Source: Apostichopus japonicus (lineage: Eukaryota; Echinodermata; Holothuroidea; Aspidochirotida; Stichopodidae). Taken from it: a stretch of DNA of 64,000 nucleotides. Position 1 is the first letter of the stretch. Each line of letters begins with the position of its first letter. Both the position numbers and the translations under genes were made by a program. Positions 35,674-51,200 of this stretch are shown piece after piece. The notes beneath the pieces were generated by a model. That model was not told the DNA's origin. It saw only the letters and a list, made by a program, of their open reading frames with translations, and made no database searches. Location: NCBI RefSeq assembly GCF_037975245.1, contig NC_092581.1:2614001-2678000 (forward strand), in the 5' to 3' direction.

Positions 35674-38600
35674 CATGGACTTGGACATCTTGGCTCTGCG
35701 TTGTCTCAGGTAGTTGCTCTCCTTCTGGTTGAGCATCCGCCTCATCTGGTCCTGGGCCTCCTCCGAGAGACCCACGCGGGCCATCTCGTTCTCCAGCTGC
35801 GTCCGCCGGTGATTGCGTTGGTCGTAGCCCTTCATGATGTTCTCCATGTGCTGTTCCATGTAGAACTTGAAGGCGGCCGGAGAGTAGGATTTGACCCGGG
35901 ACTCGTAGGACTCCTCCTTGCGTTTCCTCTCCGGTACGGGAGATTCTATTGTGCGCTTCGTACTGGAATCCGTGGAATGGGCGGTGGATGCGTCGCTGTG
36001 GTCCGACTGTACCGAGGCGGTCGAGATCTCAGAGATCGGGGAGGGCATGCGGCCGGTGATGGGGGAGTCCGAACACGTCGACGAGTGGGTGCTCTGGGTG
36101 CTCACCGTGTCTGGAGACTGACCTCTGTTGGGAGGTGGGTCGGGGACATCCGCTTTCTGAAGCACCGGCTTCGGTACTGCACTGCTGCGGACCGCGTGAA
36201 CCGGTATGCGACGGGACGACACTCCGTCGGACAGCGAGACGGTCGTGCTGACGGTGGCAGGCACTGGAGCGGGAAACTTTGCGACCGTGACTCCCTGGGG
36301 CGGCCTGTAAGGGGGTGGCTTCTGCACGATCACAGTGATCTGAGGAATAGTGTTTGGAGAGTTCCTGTTTGGGGTGTACGTAGAGTCGTGTACGGGATAG
36401 GGATCATGGGACGGCGCCCCCATATTGACCGACCCGACATCTGAGGCACTTGAAGAGGTTGAGACCCTGTTTTGGGTGCTGGCTTCGTAACTGGGAGGGG
36501 GAAGCTTCTTGTTCATCATGGCGCTGATGACCTCTGGGCTGTAGGTGCCAGGAGCACCTTTCGAGTCGCCCGGAATGATAAAGAGGGTGGTGGTGGTTGT
36601 GGTAGGGTGCGGTTGCTCACCGTGAGATAAATACTGACTCGGGTAACTGGACTCGCTGGGCGTCGTACTGTCGCTGTGCATACTGGAGTAGCTGAATCGT
36701 GTGAAAGCCTGTTGGCTGTGCGTGGTGTTTCGCGGTTGGCTCTGCGTCGTCAGACTGGGCTGGTTCTGCTTGGTGAAGTCTGGATAGCTCGACGACGGCG
36801 GCGGGTTGCTGACAAAGCTGGTGCTGTAACTCGAGGTACCGTTGGTCGGTGGAGCGAAACGGCCTTGCGTCGAGGAGTTGCCGCTGTGGTTTAAACTAGA
36901 ATAACCGGACGACTGGCTTTGCGGATTATTATAAGAGGATACCCTAGGTACCGGACTGCTGGGTTTCGAAAACATGGCTTGCACTGATCCTGACGGATAA
37001 GGAGGAGGGTCCCCCCTGCCAGCCTGACCTAACGTGAATTGTTTACAAGTAGTGTACGTGGTAGATGAAGTCGTGGTTACACCAAGTTGGGAATGTGTCT
37101 TTTCTGTGATAACAGTCTGTCTCTTAAACCTATACTCGTCGGGAGTGAGCCTCACCGGCGCGTAGCCACCAATGCCACCGTCCGAGCCCATGGGGCCGGA
37201 CTTGTTGGTATTTATGGTGGCCGTCACGCTGCCTGGTGTCACGTAGACGTGGGAATGGTTATGCTCAGGACTGTCCAGGTACCTGTCGTTCTGGTAATAC
37301 GGAGAATTAGATATATTTACATAGTCGTTCGAAGACAGCATATCTGTGGCCGATACCTTACGGCTCATGACCGTCCCGCTCGCACGATGCGGGTGTCCCA
37401 CGTACATGGACGTGCCCCTGTCTGGGTATTGGTCGTGCATGTCGAGGACTTGCAACGTCTGGTAATGTCCAAACGATGAGGGCGACGCGTTAGCTGACTG
37501 CTGCCTCACCTCACCCGTTGGAACATGATAATGCCCCTGGCCCGCCGCTGTCTCTAACCGTTGCCGCGAGTAACCGTTAGAGGCTGCGCCGTCGTGGCTC
37601 GGAATGACCGTTCTGTCTGGCAATGTGTAAGAAGAACCATGGTTTGGCATGTTGGAATGGCCATGCCTCGAATCCCCAAACGACCCCTTCCTGGACACAG
37701 GGGCGGACGTTATCCGACTCACGTCCGCAGATGCGTTGAGGTTTCGAGGATAGCTTGGCAAATTAGTCCGTTGACGGTAGTCCTGGATGTAAGGATGCTC
37801 CTCGTTGCTCAGCCCTCTTAAACTGCTGTAATCCCCTGCAACCAAAAAAAGAGATACATTTCGATATGTATGTAGCTTCGAGAAAGATTTATTTTGAATA
37901 GGTATCAATATTCATGCGGTAAGTGATGATAACTTTAACGATGTTTCCCAACTATGTTAACACCTCATACAGTTCCGTAATCGATTATGCCCCCATAACC
38001 CACCCATTAGCAGTTACATCTTCTTTAGTTGCAGTCTATCTGATTCGGCGAATGTGTAAGATTCACGATTTAAGTTGACTGTGAAATGGTCCAACTCACA
38101 TTGCCACCCACCCAATCTTATTTTTGCCCATTTGCTAGTCAAGTGAGTCAGCCCATCCTCCCCCCTCTCCCCCACCCCTTAACATTCTTCCCTTTCAAGA
38201 CAGAATACTCACCTACATGACCGTTAATGGCATTACTCTGGACCCTTCCTGGATCTAAAGTAGACCCAGTGTCGTGGATGACATGATAAGAAGGAGGGTT
38301 TCCCTGGTACGAACTCAAGTCTTGATGCTGTAAGAATGAAAGAAAAATTGTTATTCAAATGTAAATAATGAACACAATTTGATTTTTTTTTTTTTTTTTT
38401 TTTTTTTTACAGGTTCTTTCGCAATCCTCTAGAATCTTGTCGGATTTAATGTTTTGTTGAAGTTTCTCAAAGTCAGCAGTGTCAGAGCAATTACTGTAGC
38501 TCCAACCAACCAAACGTGGAAATGCTATGTATAATGAGAAACTGCTTTGTACACAAACACAGAGACGTGTCCAGGCAGGTTTTGCATCGTCTACAGAATC

Positions 38601-39178
38601 TTCACATTATAAATTGAGGTTATTTAGATGACAACAAATGATACAGGTGGTATATACAGGATTTACTTCTTGTATGGTACAAATACGATATTTTAATCCA
38701 TATTAGATACTGACAGATGACAAATCGGTACGAAAAACTGTTACGAGGGGGGCACTTTGGGTGGTAGAATGAGAAGGAGGTGTCATAGAGAGGTAGTGAT
38801 CTACAGTAGGTGTGGGTTTGTGTACAGCTTTAAAAGCATTACCAGTGCACTTTATACACAGCAAAGTAAGAGTGCTGAGGTTGTGACTTGTGAGGAGACA
38901 GGTAAATCCCCTCAAATTTGTAACTAGAAACCAGGAACAAGGAACAAAACTAAACACGACGCAACTTGAAGACCACATAAAATAATTAGTGCGTATATTC
39001 AAAAGAATACTTTTAAGTGCTGTTTTTGTGAATGCTTAACTTTGTCTTTCTTAATATTTGTGGTTTTACAATTTATACAAAAATCAGAACAATTTTGAAG
39101 GAGACTACTGTGTGGTAAACAATCGTTTCTGATACTTAAATACTGAATAGCAACTACATGCCCATTAAAAGCCACGTT

Positions 39179-39241
<63 letters not shown>

Positions 39242-42200
39242 CATATATATATACTTGTACGCATTCAGAGTGATAACCACTTACTGTACAATGGCTTTAG
39301 AAAAAATCAATTCTGTTATTGTTTAATTTCTGACAATGGAACAGGCTAGTATTCATTCAGTCAAACAATTAACGGTGGTCCTTTCTCTATATACTACGGC
39401 AATATGTGTAAAATAGGTATGCCCGTTTTACTGTGTTCTATATAAAAGAGTATCTGTTTATTGTGTGTTTACAGTGTAAAGAAAAGACCCCGCTAACACC
39501 AGCAGCTGTGTGTCTCACAGCTTTTAATCCTCGATGCACACCTCACGCCACATGCACAATGAGATGGGGTCCTATCCGCATACTTGGCATACCATCACTG
39601 CCCTCTCACAATAGAAAGCAACACAATTACATTGATAGACTACTGGCTAGGGGCCAACAAAGGCATACAAGTGAAGCCTCTTGGGAACCACACACCAGGG
39701 AAAGACAAGAGGGAGAGAAGAGAGTGAGAGATATGTTCACAAACTTAAAACAAATTCTGAGAAATCTCACATTAAAAATTCAAGTTAAATAAGGAATTTC
39801 ACAGTTTACAATACTACCTATTAGTGCATAACATGCAAATATTTCAACATCTTAAAAAAAATTGAGAAAAGACATTCTGCACGTTTCAGAATGTTTGGGA
39901 TTAGAAAGTGAAGGGATTACGTAGTAATGTGTCGATGCCAGAAATCTATCAACAATGTGGTGACTGTGTGAAAGCAATTCACATTGTACATTGTATTAAA
40001 TATAAATTGTGCAATGCTGCTATGTACAGTGTTGGTCGGTCCTTGGGACTATGTTTAATTATTTTACGCAAATGGTATGACTCGATCTGAATTTTTTTAT
40101 ATCACCCCATAGGCCACAGGTTTGCTTCCTAGTTGACATTCACTTCAGCAGAATTAAAAAATTTTTTTTTTTATGCCATTGTAAGATGTTCTTACCAATT
40201 TTGGCCAAGAATAGACAGAATCTTAAACTTTCCATAGTCTACTCAAAGTAGCTAAACAAGAGGTTCTATAGAATGAATCTAGTCGGGAACCTTCGACTAG
40301 TGATGTTGTTGAAAGATGTTTTTACAAAGTCTGACCAATACTTTCCAAACTTTCTATAGTCTACTCAAGTAGTCAAGTACAAGAGGTTCCAGAGACTGAC
40401 ACAACTAGGGAACCTCCCACGGGCTTCTCAAGTCCTGTAATGACACATGTGAGGTTCTGGAGACAGACCAGCAATGTATTGTAGAAAAAAATTACAGTTC
40501 TGTACTTGTGGTAAAATGAGATCAACGGTGGGCACTTTGTCGAGGTTTACAACGTCCGACGGACACAACATTTTGCGACAAAACCAGACGCTTTCCAAAA
40601 GTGTAGCAGTTTCGCAACTCTGAAAAAGCATCAAGTAATCCCAAGGCTATAACCCCCGGACGACGATATTGACCATCTATTAATGAAAGGGACTACATTG
40701 ATTTCAGTCTCCCTAAAAGCTGTTATTGTACAGAGGAAATTAGTACTTACAGTACTCAAGGAATGATGATTTAACGTTTGAACTGTTTCAACAAGGTACA
40801 TACACTGAGTATATAATAGAGATTAGAGACTAAAATTTAAATCTTTTACCACCGCAACAAATTCAATGTCACGTACGTGCTGACCTCACCCAAAATGTTA
40901 ATTACCGATATATGTTTCGGACAGATGAAAAGATCACTGGTAGCGTAACGATATTGCAATATTCTTTAGCTCGTTGTGGTACATTTAATTAATTAGAAAT
41001 TAATTTAAAAATTTGTCAATATGATTGATTTCAGTCTCCCTAAAAGCTGTTACTGTACAGAGGAAATTAGTACTTACAGTACTCAAGGAATGATGATTTA
41101 ACGTTTGAACTATTTCAACAAGGTACATACACTGAGTATATAATAGAGATTAGAGACTAAAATTTAAATCTTTTACCACCGCAACAAATTCAATGTCACG
41201 TACGTGCTGACCTCACCCAAAATGTTAATTACCGATATATGTTTCGGACAGATGAAAAGATCACTGGTAGCGTAACGATATTGCAATATTCTTTAGCTCG
41301 TTGTGGTACATTTAATTAATTAGAAATTAATTTAAAAATTTGTCAATATGATTGATTTCAGTCTCCCTAAAAGCTGTTACTGTACAGAGGAAATTAGTAC
41401 TTACAGTACTCAAGGAATGATGATTTAACGTTTGAACTATTTCAACAAGGTACATACACTGAGTATATAATAGAGATTAGAGACTAAAATTTAAATCTTT
41501 TACCACCGCAACAAATTCAATGTCACGTACGTGCTGACCTCACCCAAAATGTTAATTACCGATATATGTTTCGGACAGATGAAAAGATCACTGGTAGCGT
41601 AACGATATTGCAATATTCTTTAGCTCGTTGTGGTACATTTAATTAATTAGAAATTAATTTAAAAATTTGTCAATATGATTGATTTCAGTCTCCCTAAAAG
41701 CTGTTACTGTACAGAGGAAATTAGTACTTACAGTACTCAAGGAATGATGATTTAACGTTTGAACTATTTCAACAAGGTACATACACTGAGTATATAATAG
41801 AGATTAGAGACTAAAATTTAAATCTTTTACCACCGCAACAAATTCAATGTCACGTACGTGCTGACCTCACCCAAAATGTTAATTACCGATATATGTTTCG
41901 GACAGATGAAAAGATCACTGGTAGCGTAACGATATTGCAATATTCTTTAGCTCGTTGTGGTACATTTAATTAATTAGAAATTAATTTAAAAATTTGTCAA
42001 TATGATTGATTTCAGTCTCCCTAAAAGCTGTTATTGTACAGAGGAAATTAGTACTTACAGTACTCAAGGAATGATGATTTAACGTTTGAACTGTTTCAAC
42101 AAGGTACATACACTGAGTATATAATAGAGATTAGAGACTAAAATTTAAATCTTTTACCACCGCAACAAATTCAATGTCACGTACGTGCTGACCTCACCCA

Positions 42201-45200
42201 AAATGTTAATTACCGATATATGTTTCGGACAGATGAAAAGATTACTGGTAGCGTAACGATAAATTGCAATATTCTTTAGCTCGTTGTGGTACATTAAATT
42301 AATTAGAAATTAATTTAAAAATTTGTCAATATGCCACTTAAGGCTTCAGACATCCAAAATCTTATTTGTTTTGTTTACAAAGGGATAGCCTGGTAAAAAA
42401 ACCTCACCACCACCCCCAGTAGGAGCCTCTTGAAGCAAAAACCAAGAACTTGTGAATGTTAGCTATGTGACTCATCTGTGTTGTACTGCAGAAAACAGTT
42501 AAGTCAACCAGGTGAAGACCAGATTCACCCAAGATAACCGGGCCCTCTAGTCATGTCAAGAATGCTTAGTACCTAAGTCTGTCCCGGCTATGAGTTATGC
42601 TAGGCATCTCGCGGCACAATCCCCCTGCATGTTCGGCACATGCCAAGTGATAAGCATCGCCATGGTAACCTCAGATACATCAATACAAACAATCCTGACA
42701 TCACATTAAATGTTTTAAGGGTCTTTAAAACATGAGGAGTTGAACAAATGTTGACAACCGGTAATTCCAAAGGAACAAACTGTGTTTAGATTCAGAGCAA
42801 ATATTAAAAAAAATCCTTTGGGTATTAGAGAGATCAGAGTATTAAAACAAAACCTACATGTATATATGTAAGGTAATATCAAACTAGCAGGAAAGACCAC
42901 TTGGAATGTAAGGTGATTATGTTGGTGCTACACCTAAATTACAATGTGCTTTTGCCAACCCCTTTTCTCCATGAAAATCAGCTTTCAGGGGTCATTCGAT
43001 GTACCACCAGCTGTTTGCGTCAAATTCTTGCATAATCATTATAGCTATTATTTACCCCCAAATTGGTATCTCCCCTCATCACTTTAGAGATCCTACTGCA
43101 ATAATCCAAAAGTTCTTGGTAGGACAAGGACCTGCTCGAAATGAAGTTTTCCTAGACCAAAGCTTACAGTGTTCTTACCACCCAACCCAGAAATCTTGTC
43201 TACAGTACAGTGCACATATATATTATCTGTCTTTCTGTATTATTTGGCTACATTTTTTATTTCGGATGTCCAACGAAATTAGGAATTTTTCCGAGTTTGT
43301 GAGTTGACAAACAACATTGGTTTTCTCATCTTGTCAATTTCATATCTCTGGCAGACTTGTGACAAGTTACTTTCATGACTTTTTGTTGTAGACCTGAAGG
43401 AAGCTACAGTTTAGCGCCCTCTCTCTGCTGTCCTGTGACTCAGCTCCAGAAAACGGTGCAGTCGTTCGGGAAATATTTGTGAAGAAGACCAAAGCAGAGC
43501 ATTTCCAAAACATTACAGAATTCAGAAACATAAATGCATGACTTAAATAGGATAGTTAAGTCAATATTCTCGATAAAAAAATAATTTCTGCATTCAGTTT
43601 TTAATCAAATCAGGAAAAGATTCAAAATGATAGACACAAAAAGTTAGACCCTCGCAAGCCAACCAGACATTAAACCAGACCAGCTATTTTGTAAATTATA
43701 TGTTCTCAGATTTTTTTTCCTTGAAAGGCCAAACCTCCAAATTCTCGGAAATCCAGACTAGGAAAACAAAACATCGAGACTAATCTTGAACCACCTAAGT
43801 CAGCAGATCTGTAGTGCAAAGTTGCAAAAACAACGCATAGATATACCATGACTCACTATGTTCACTGAACAGAAAAACTCCAGGAATCAAATCAAATAAG
43901 CTCTCTTTGGCTTTGACGCATGTGATTTATCACAATATATGAAACACCTCCTGCCCTCAATTGTATACAGGAGTGAAATTTGCAAAAATCAGGATTTATG
44001 GGGAATAACAACTTCTCCCAATTATTTATTTTCCCCATTTTTTTTTCTGTTTTTTTTTTTCGTTTCTTTCTTTTTCCCCTTTTCTTCAAAGCATTCAAAT
44101 TTAAGTGTTCATGGTAGTGTTAAAACAGACATGTATCATTAGTTGAAAGCTTAATGGCTTGGGTCCAATATTTTAATCACAACTGAAACAAATGTGGTTG
44201 TTATTCAGTTCAGTAGCACTGTGTATTTTACTGTACTGTACATCAACGCTGACAAACCACAACACTGATAACAGGCTTGGCACAGTTGATGGCAACATAG
44301 TAACATACATTTCAGCCTCTGAGAAGATCCTGCTAGGATCAAAACATCAGGCCCACTTACTTTTACCCAACAAACATACATACATAGTTACATACATGTA
44401 CAGTAGTACTATCCTCTGCCATCAAATACAGTGAGTGAATTATTGGCAAAATCAGGATTTCCGAAGAATACTATATAAATTCCTTGACTCCTTGTTCTTC
44501 TTGTTTTTAAGGGTTTAGAAAGTTTAAGTACCCTAGATAAAGTACTGGCAGAAAGCATATCGTTGGTATAAACAAGAAATGAATAAAAAGTTGTTGGCAC
44601 TGAGAATTAATTACAACATGTAACATCCCCTACACCTCCCCCTTCCAGAACTCAAATGGAAGAGTGAAATTTGCAAAACTATTTTTTTTTCTTTTTACAA
44701 ATTGAAATTAGACTTTTACCATCCTGTCTGATTACATCTCCACTCCCCCCACGCCCCCCACCCCCTCCCCCTCTTTTTTCCTCCAATCGTATATCCAGTC
44801 CCCTTTTCCTTAGCTCTTTTCCTTTTCAATAGCACCTCCAATTGACTGTAGCACTCAAGGCAGGGAATACTGTACACAGTTATTAACTTTGGACTCCCAA
44901 TTCTGACCTAAAAGTAATTGTGAAATTTCATAAAATTTTGAAAATATTTACTATAAGGCTAAGAATAATTTGGAGGATCAGTGCCTCTAGTACATGGTAA
45001 CTTTGACAAACATCTAGCCATTTCTAGTGTGCTAAAATGGGGACAAAACTGAAGATCTTCAATGAAATCCACCTTCCCCTTCCTCCCCCCCCCCCCACCC
45101 CTCCTCACTCAAGGCAGGGAATAGAACTTTGTTAACTTTGGACTCTCGATTCTGACCTAATAGTATTGTGAATTTTCATAAAATTTTGAAACTATTACTA

Positions 45201-48200
45201 GTGGCTAAGTGAGGATCAGTGCCTCTAGTATATGGTAACTTTGACAAACATCTAGCCATTCCCCTTTCCCCCCCCCCCCCCCTCCTACAATCTCAAAAAT
45301 CTCAAAATCTCAAAAAACTATTCTTAAAAGAGTAAATACACCCCACTACAGTACAGAAGGGTCCAAAGAGATGACTATACACACTATTTGAATATGACAT
45401 CTACTGTACACAATGACATTCTTCTAACAGAACTGTTCTTATTATACATACATATCCCTATTGTATGCACACTGTTTAATATGATGAGTCATCTGTACAG
45501 TTCAGTTAATATGCTGTGCAAATTAATCTCCCACACAGGCTCACCAGAGGCCAGCATACTTACAACCTAATAGCTTCAAACCATGTCATGAAAATCAACT
45601 TATAGACTACGGTTTGTATCTACAGATAACAGATATCTGCAATGAAGATTGGTCTTTGATAATTCTTTTTTCCTTTTTTCTCAAGTGATAAAAAGTGGTA
45701 CCACAAAGCAACATTACATGACCTAGGTCATGTGAACTAAGCTGTAAATGATGTCTACTCACAACATTAGTACAATATTTGACAAATACAACATCTCCTA
45801 TTTTCCCTGTCCTCCCTCCATACCCTACATACCCCCCCCCCACCCCCAGAGCAAAGTAGAAATTACCTTTCAACAATGTTTATGAATAGTTAATTATATC
45901 TATACTGATGTCTTGCAGGACTTAGCTATGTCAGAACAATATGCTGAGCACTATTTAAATAGCAGCCCCAGGTTGTCATTGCATTCCCTCCTTGTGGTGT
46001 CTGTGGTAAAGCCTGTATCTTGCATACAGAATATAGATACAGAATAGATGTATACCACATACTGTTATACAGTACATTATATACATATATAAACATAGAT
46101 GTTGTCTGATGATCGCCTTGAGGCGTGAAACTTGAGTTACAACATGCTGTAAATTACAGTATATAGGTATATACTATAGTATATATAGGCCACTGTACAC
46201 ATCATATACATACATACATACATACACGCATACATACATATTAGACACTTATATAGCGCTGCAATATAGAGGTATCATACTAATACTGATACTAATAATA
46301 ATCTAGCAAAATAGCTATGTGAAATGGCCAATTTGTACATGTATACACATACAACCTATTACCCAAAACATATATACATTATACAGTACGTATATACATA
46401 AATCAAATTTAATATTTACTTCATGATGAAAAACTTTTCTTTCATTTTTGTGGGGGACAAAATTTTGGTAAAACATAAAACGACTCCCTAATGTCACATC
46501 GACAGTTAACATGTATGTGTGCTCCGTACCACTAATAGAATAGGAATTGCAATGACACACAACTTAGGGCAATACCACTGACTGCCTTGCCTGAATAGTT
46601 TACATGCCTATGGGATGAATATCAGCCAATTGTCTGACCTCAAAAGCTTCTCTACAATGGCATAGAGAGGTCTTAAATGCTTTGTCACTGTCGGATCTTA
46701 GCAGCTAAAACCGTTTACTTCAGTAGAGCTGTATTAGTAGTACATGTTGTATGACATAGATGCATCTAGTATGAAACCTGCTAGACAACAACGGTACCTT
46801 TGTTACACATGACAGATACCAACAGAACAAAATTCCTTCTTTTTTCTTATTTCTTGCTTTGCTTTCGTTCTGTTTTTCCCGTGTTTTTTTTTTTTAGGAA
46901 TGGCTTCCAATAGAATACATGTGGCTCACTGCTAAGCGCAAGTTGTGTGGAATTGGAAAATGATTCTTGTAGGATGTGCTTACAGTAGCCCTAGCTTTCA
47001 AGTAGACACATAAATTTTGGACATGAACCTTTTCGTAGTAATTTGTGTTTTTCTACAGATAGAGAATCCTGGCGCTGCACTAGATAATAATTATAATGAA
47101 AATCAAATTTGTAGAGCGAAAATATCCAGAAACGATAATGTTCAATGCGCTTCACAAACGAAGTACTGACTGAATGGAAAAAGATTAGATTTTAGTTTCC
47201 GCTTAAAAGAGTCCATAGATGGAAAGGTCCGTGTGTCCAGTGGGAGAGAGTTTCAAAGTCTGGAAGAAGCAGATCTGAATGCTGTATCGCCAAACAGGAT
47301 TCAGTTGCAGGTTGGAATAAATTGAGTGACTGACTGGAGCGAAGCCATGAGGGATATTAAAATGGCCAAAAGGTTCAAAAATGTTGAAAGACCTTCAGTA
47401 GTTAGAAGTAGGGCTAGAGTGGGTCATATCAGCAAACAGACTCTGTGCATTCTTCTGGGACATGTTTTTTTTATGGATGTAACTTTCATATATTGCACTT
47501 TTGATTGGCATTCATACTGAATTTGTCGAGACCGTAAAAATGAAGTTGTACTTATGAAACAAAACTGAAAAATTAAAATAAACTGAAGACCCTTCCCTTC
47601 CCCCCTCAGCTCCTCCACCCCCCTCCCCCCACCGGTAAATACACAGTATATACTACTGTACTGAACATCTCAACAGAAAACACTGTACCCTAAACATTGA
47701 ATTCCAAATTAGCATGAAAGCCTTCTCTCCCTCCCCTCACCCCCCCCCCCACCCCCCGTGTAAAGAATTTTACTAACATTTGGATAAGTTACATTATGTT
47801 CAATCTTTTGTGATTCTGAAAGGAAGTAAGCTGATTGGGAATCATGTTTTTCAGACAACCTACAGGTATTGAAGACTTCCTTCAGTTCAACGAATGTCTG
47901 GACAGCTCAGTGATGCTTTTATGTCAGTTGTACTGTCCATGTAACACTTCTATAATGTAATGTAAAATGGTATCAGCAGGGTTTTACTGTTCTTTTTGCG
48001 ACAAAAATGAAGACAGTAACAAAAATTATGTGAAAAGTATAGAACTTTGTAGACTTACACCAGTACACGACCCTTGGAAATCAACCCTACAGTATGGTTG
48101 TTATTTTGATAAAAACATTAAAATACTAACAATCATCTCCTTTGGTTGTACGATATATAATTTTGTATGTACATGTGTAACAAAGTTGAGCTATCTATTC

Positions 48201-51200
48201 AATTTCCTTTTAAAATATTTTGCACAAATGTAATGTATATACAGGTCTATACTCTTGAATGTATGTACTGTGCACACATTTAATATTACTGAGTTTGTTA
48301 CGTATATATATGAAATTTACCAGCCCAACATTTCTGGGCGCTTCACATTTTGGATTTTAGGCATTGATTTGGTCATCATATTGCATACAAAATTTCACAT
48401 TCCTGTCGGTTGGTAACTTTAATACAAAATTTACAGATTGCACCAAGACTAAAAGTTATCAGAATGGATGCAGGGATTAAGGGAGATAGTGTAGTCCAAT
48501 TACAACCCAACAATTCTGCATAATTTAATTCTTAAAAATGAGCAAATTTCCTTCATATTTCTCACAATTTGAACAAATTTACACTGGTCACTAACATTTT
48601 AACCGCTAACATCTACCGAACATTTTTTCCAAAAGGTTGACAAACTCTCTGATGTAATATCAGAGAATTACGACTAACACGTGAAAAATTTTCCTACCTG
48701 TGAGAAGTTTGTAGGTATTTAATTCTCACCTACAGTATTATTACAGATCAAGAGAGACCTACCGCCCAGGTGCTTGGTTCCAGAACTTGCCTTGTCGGCA
48801 AGTTATTGATGGACTGGTCCAAATCAAAACTATAACAGAATATTAAACATAGTGGTCTGTAACCTGTTCGGTAGGTTCAACAGCTGTCCTATTTCTGACC
48901 TGGAACCACTATCCATTATCATATGTTCTGTATATATTACCACACCACTCCTACCATTCCCCAAGAATTTTTGCGCACCCTTATTTTTCTAATAACGGTG
49001 GTTCTTTCACAACTTTACACAGTGACGATTCAATTAATTTAGCGCAGAGGTGGAGCAGCACTGGGCAAAGGTATGGTACATTGCTGTCCACAGTGAAACT
49101 TTGTATAAACATGTGAGCAACAACATACCTAAAAACATCTACTGTAGGTCTACTGTACAATAATATACAGTATTATGTGAAATGGTCGAATAAAATAGAT
49201 TATATAGTGCAAAATACATACAGTCCATTATCCATCAATTATGTTGCAACATTATCCCATAAGGTATAGTCCCCCCCCCCCCCCCTATAGACCTCTAGTA
49301 CTGTAAATACAAACTTTCTAAAGGGGACATTTTTTGTTTTATGTTTTCCCTTGCAACATTTGAGCTTCTGTAGCTGCATTTTATGTTGGGTTTTCAAAAT
49401 AAACCTTTCAGGAAGCAAAATATTTGCATGAGGCCACCAGGGCTGCACTTTGTCTCATGTGATTTAGTCTCTAGAGAATATGTACAGTATATATGTACAT
49501 GTAAACTATTAATATGTACATAATTACATATTTGTTATGTGCTGCATTAAACAAAACAAACACTTATGAGCCCTGTTAATGCAGTCTTTTTAAGTATATG
49601 GTAGTACAACTGCACACAGTAGTGGTATACAAGCCTGCTTCACCCACCTGGTCCCCCTCGAACTGATTTGGGTACATCATAAAATTGTACCCTCGGGAAC
49701 TGTATATACAAGTTTTTCTGCCGGAGAGACCAACACAAAACAGAGTTTATTTGCTATCCAAACCAAGAACACATAATTTGGGGTTTTGTTTTACACAAAC
49801 TGTACATATTTTTGAGGAATCTGCAAATGGTTTTGATGTACCCACTAGTGCTGATAGTCGTAATCGATTAATCACCAGTAGTTGCGATTACACTTTGGAA
49901 GTTTGATTAATCCAGCTCACATCCTAAGTTGAGATTACTCGACTACAATCTAGCACTACACATAATTTGCTTAAATTGAAAAATAGCTTAATCTTTCAAA
50001 AACAACACTAAAGCAGTTTGTCAGCACATATCGCAAAAGTATACAGGTTTTCACAGTGCTACACTAACACTGTGCTGTTTTGAAAATCAGAAAGCACCTG
50101 CTACGGTTAGATTCATGCGTTTGCTTTTCAGTAAAACGGTTGTTCTTTAATGCAACATTCAGTCCTAGCAATGTTTATTTTTTTTAACTCTTACTGCAAT
50201 TGAAAAATGACAGTGGTGATGCAATAACTGTAACCGAGTAATCGCGAGAAGAGCCATGCGATTAATGATTAATCGACTACAAAAGAAAGATTCGACTATC
50301 AGCACTAGTACCCGCTACTCTGACCTATTCACTTTTCCACATACTGCCAGGGAATACATTTAAGTGTTCAAATTTTGCACTTCTCATTTCTCAAGGCTCT
50401 GAAGTTTGTCTCATATAAAATACTACAGGTTCCTGTTTGTAACAAAGTTTGTGACTTGCATGAATATGTGCAGTTGAATAGCAATTTAAATAAAATATAA
50501 AATAAAACATTATTCCTGCAAACATGGCAGTTTCAGTACCTCCGAACTTTGAAGTTCTGAGTACTGCATACTAGATATGTAGTCTACCTATTACTATTAT
50601 TGTATTCTTCCTATTATTTTGTACCATACACAGTAGTCATTAACAAAGGTAGATGGTTACATGCATTTTTGGTTTCTGTGGTATCTTTTGTAAACATTCA
50701 AATCTGACCATGTTATGTGTCACGTTACTGTCACACGTTAGAAAAACTGATCACAAGGCGACTCAACTCGACCGTCCTTACATGGAAAAATCTTGGACAA
50801 AATCAAGCAGTGAGTGTGCATGTGTTTAAGACTGCGGCTGATCCGCGTTTTGCCAGCTTTAAATGGCGTTGGCTTCTAGCGATTTCTCCGACAGAGAGAA
50901 GAAATAAAACTGCCATGTAAACATTCAAATCTGACCACGCCAACGATGTCACGTTACTGTCACACAATGCCAGATTGATCACGACGTGGCTCAACTCGAC
51001 CGTCGTTACATGGAAAAATCATGGATAAAATCAAGCAGTGAGTATGTGTTTAAGACTTAGACTGATCTTCCACATTTTGCCAGCTTTAAATCGCGTTGGC
51101 TTCAGTCAAGAGAAAACTGAACATGCGTTTTCTTTGAAAGACAGAACTTTGGCAGTGTGTTTCAGAAAATAAAAACTGCCTGGTTCTAAAGAAAAGTCAT

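Noticed and set aside
35215-37821. Many plus-strand open frames, the longest 247 codons
   Set aside because: Antisense shadows of the GC-rich LATS coding exon; no family similarity and they vanish at exon borders.
40700-42333. CRISPR-like array
   Set aside because: Units are 327 bp tandem copies without unique spacers, in an animal intron.
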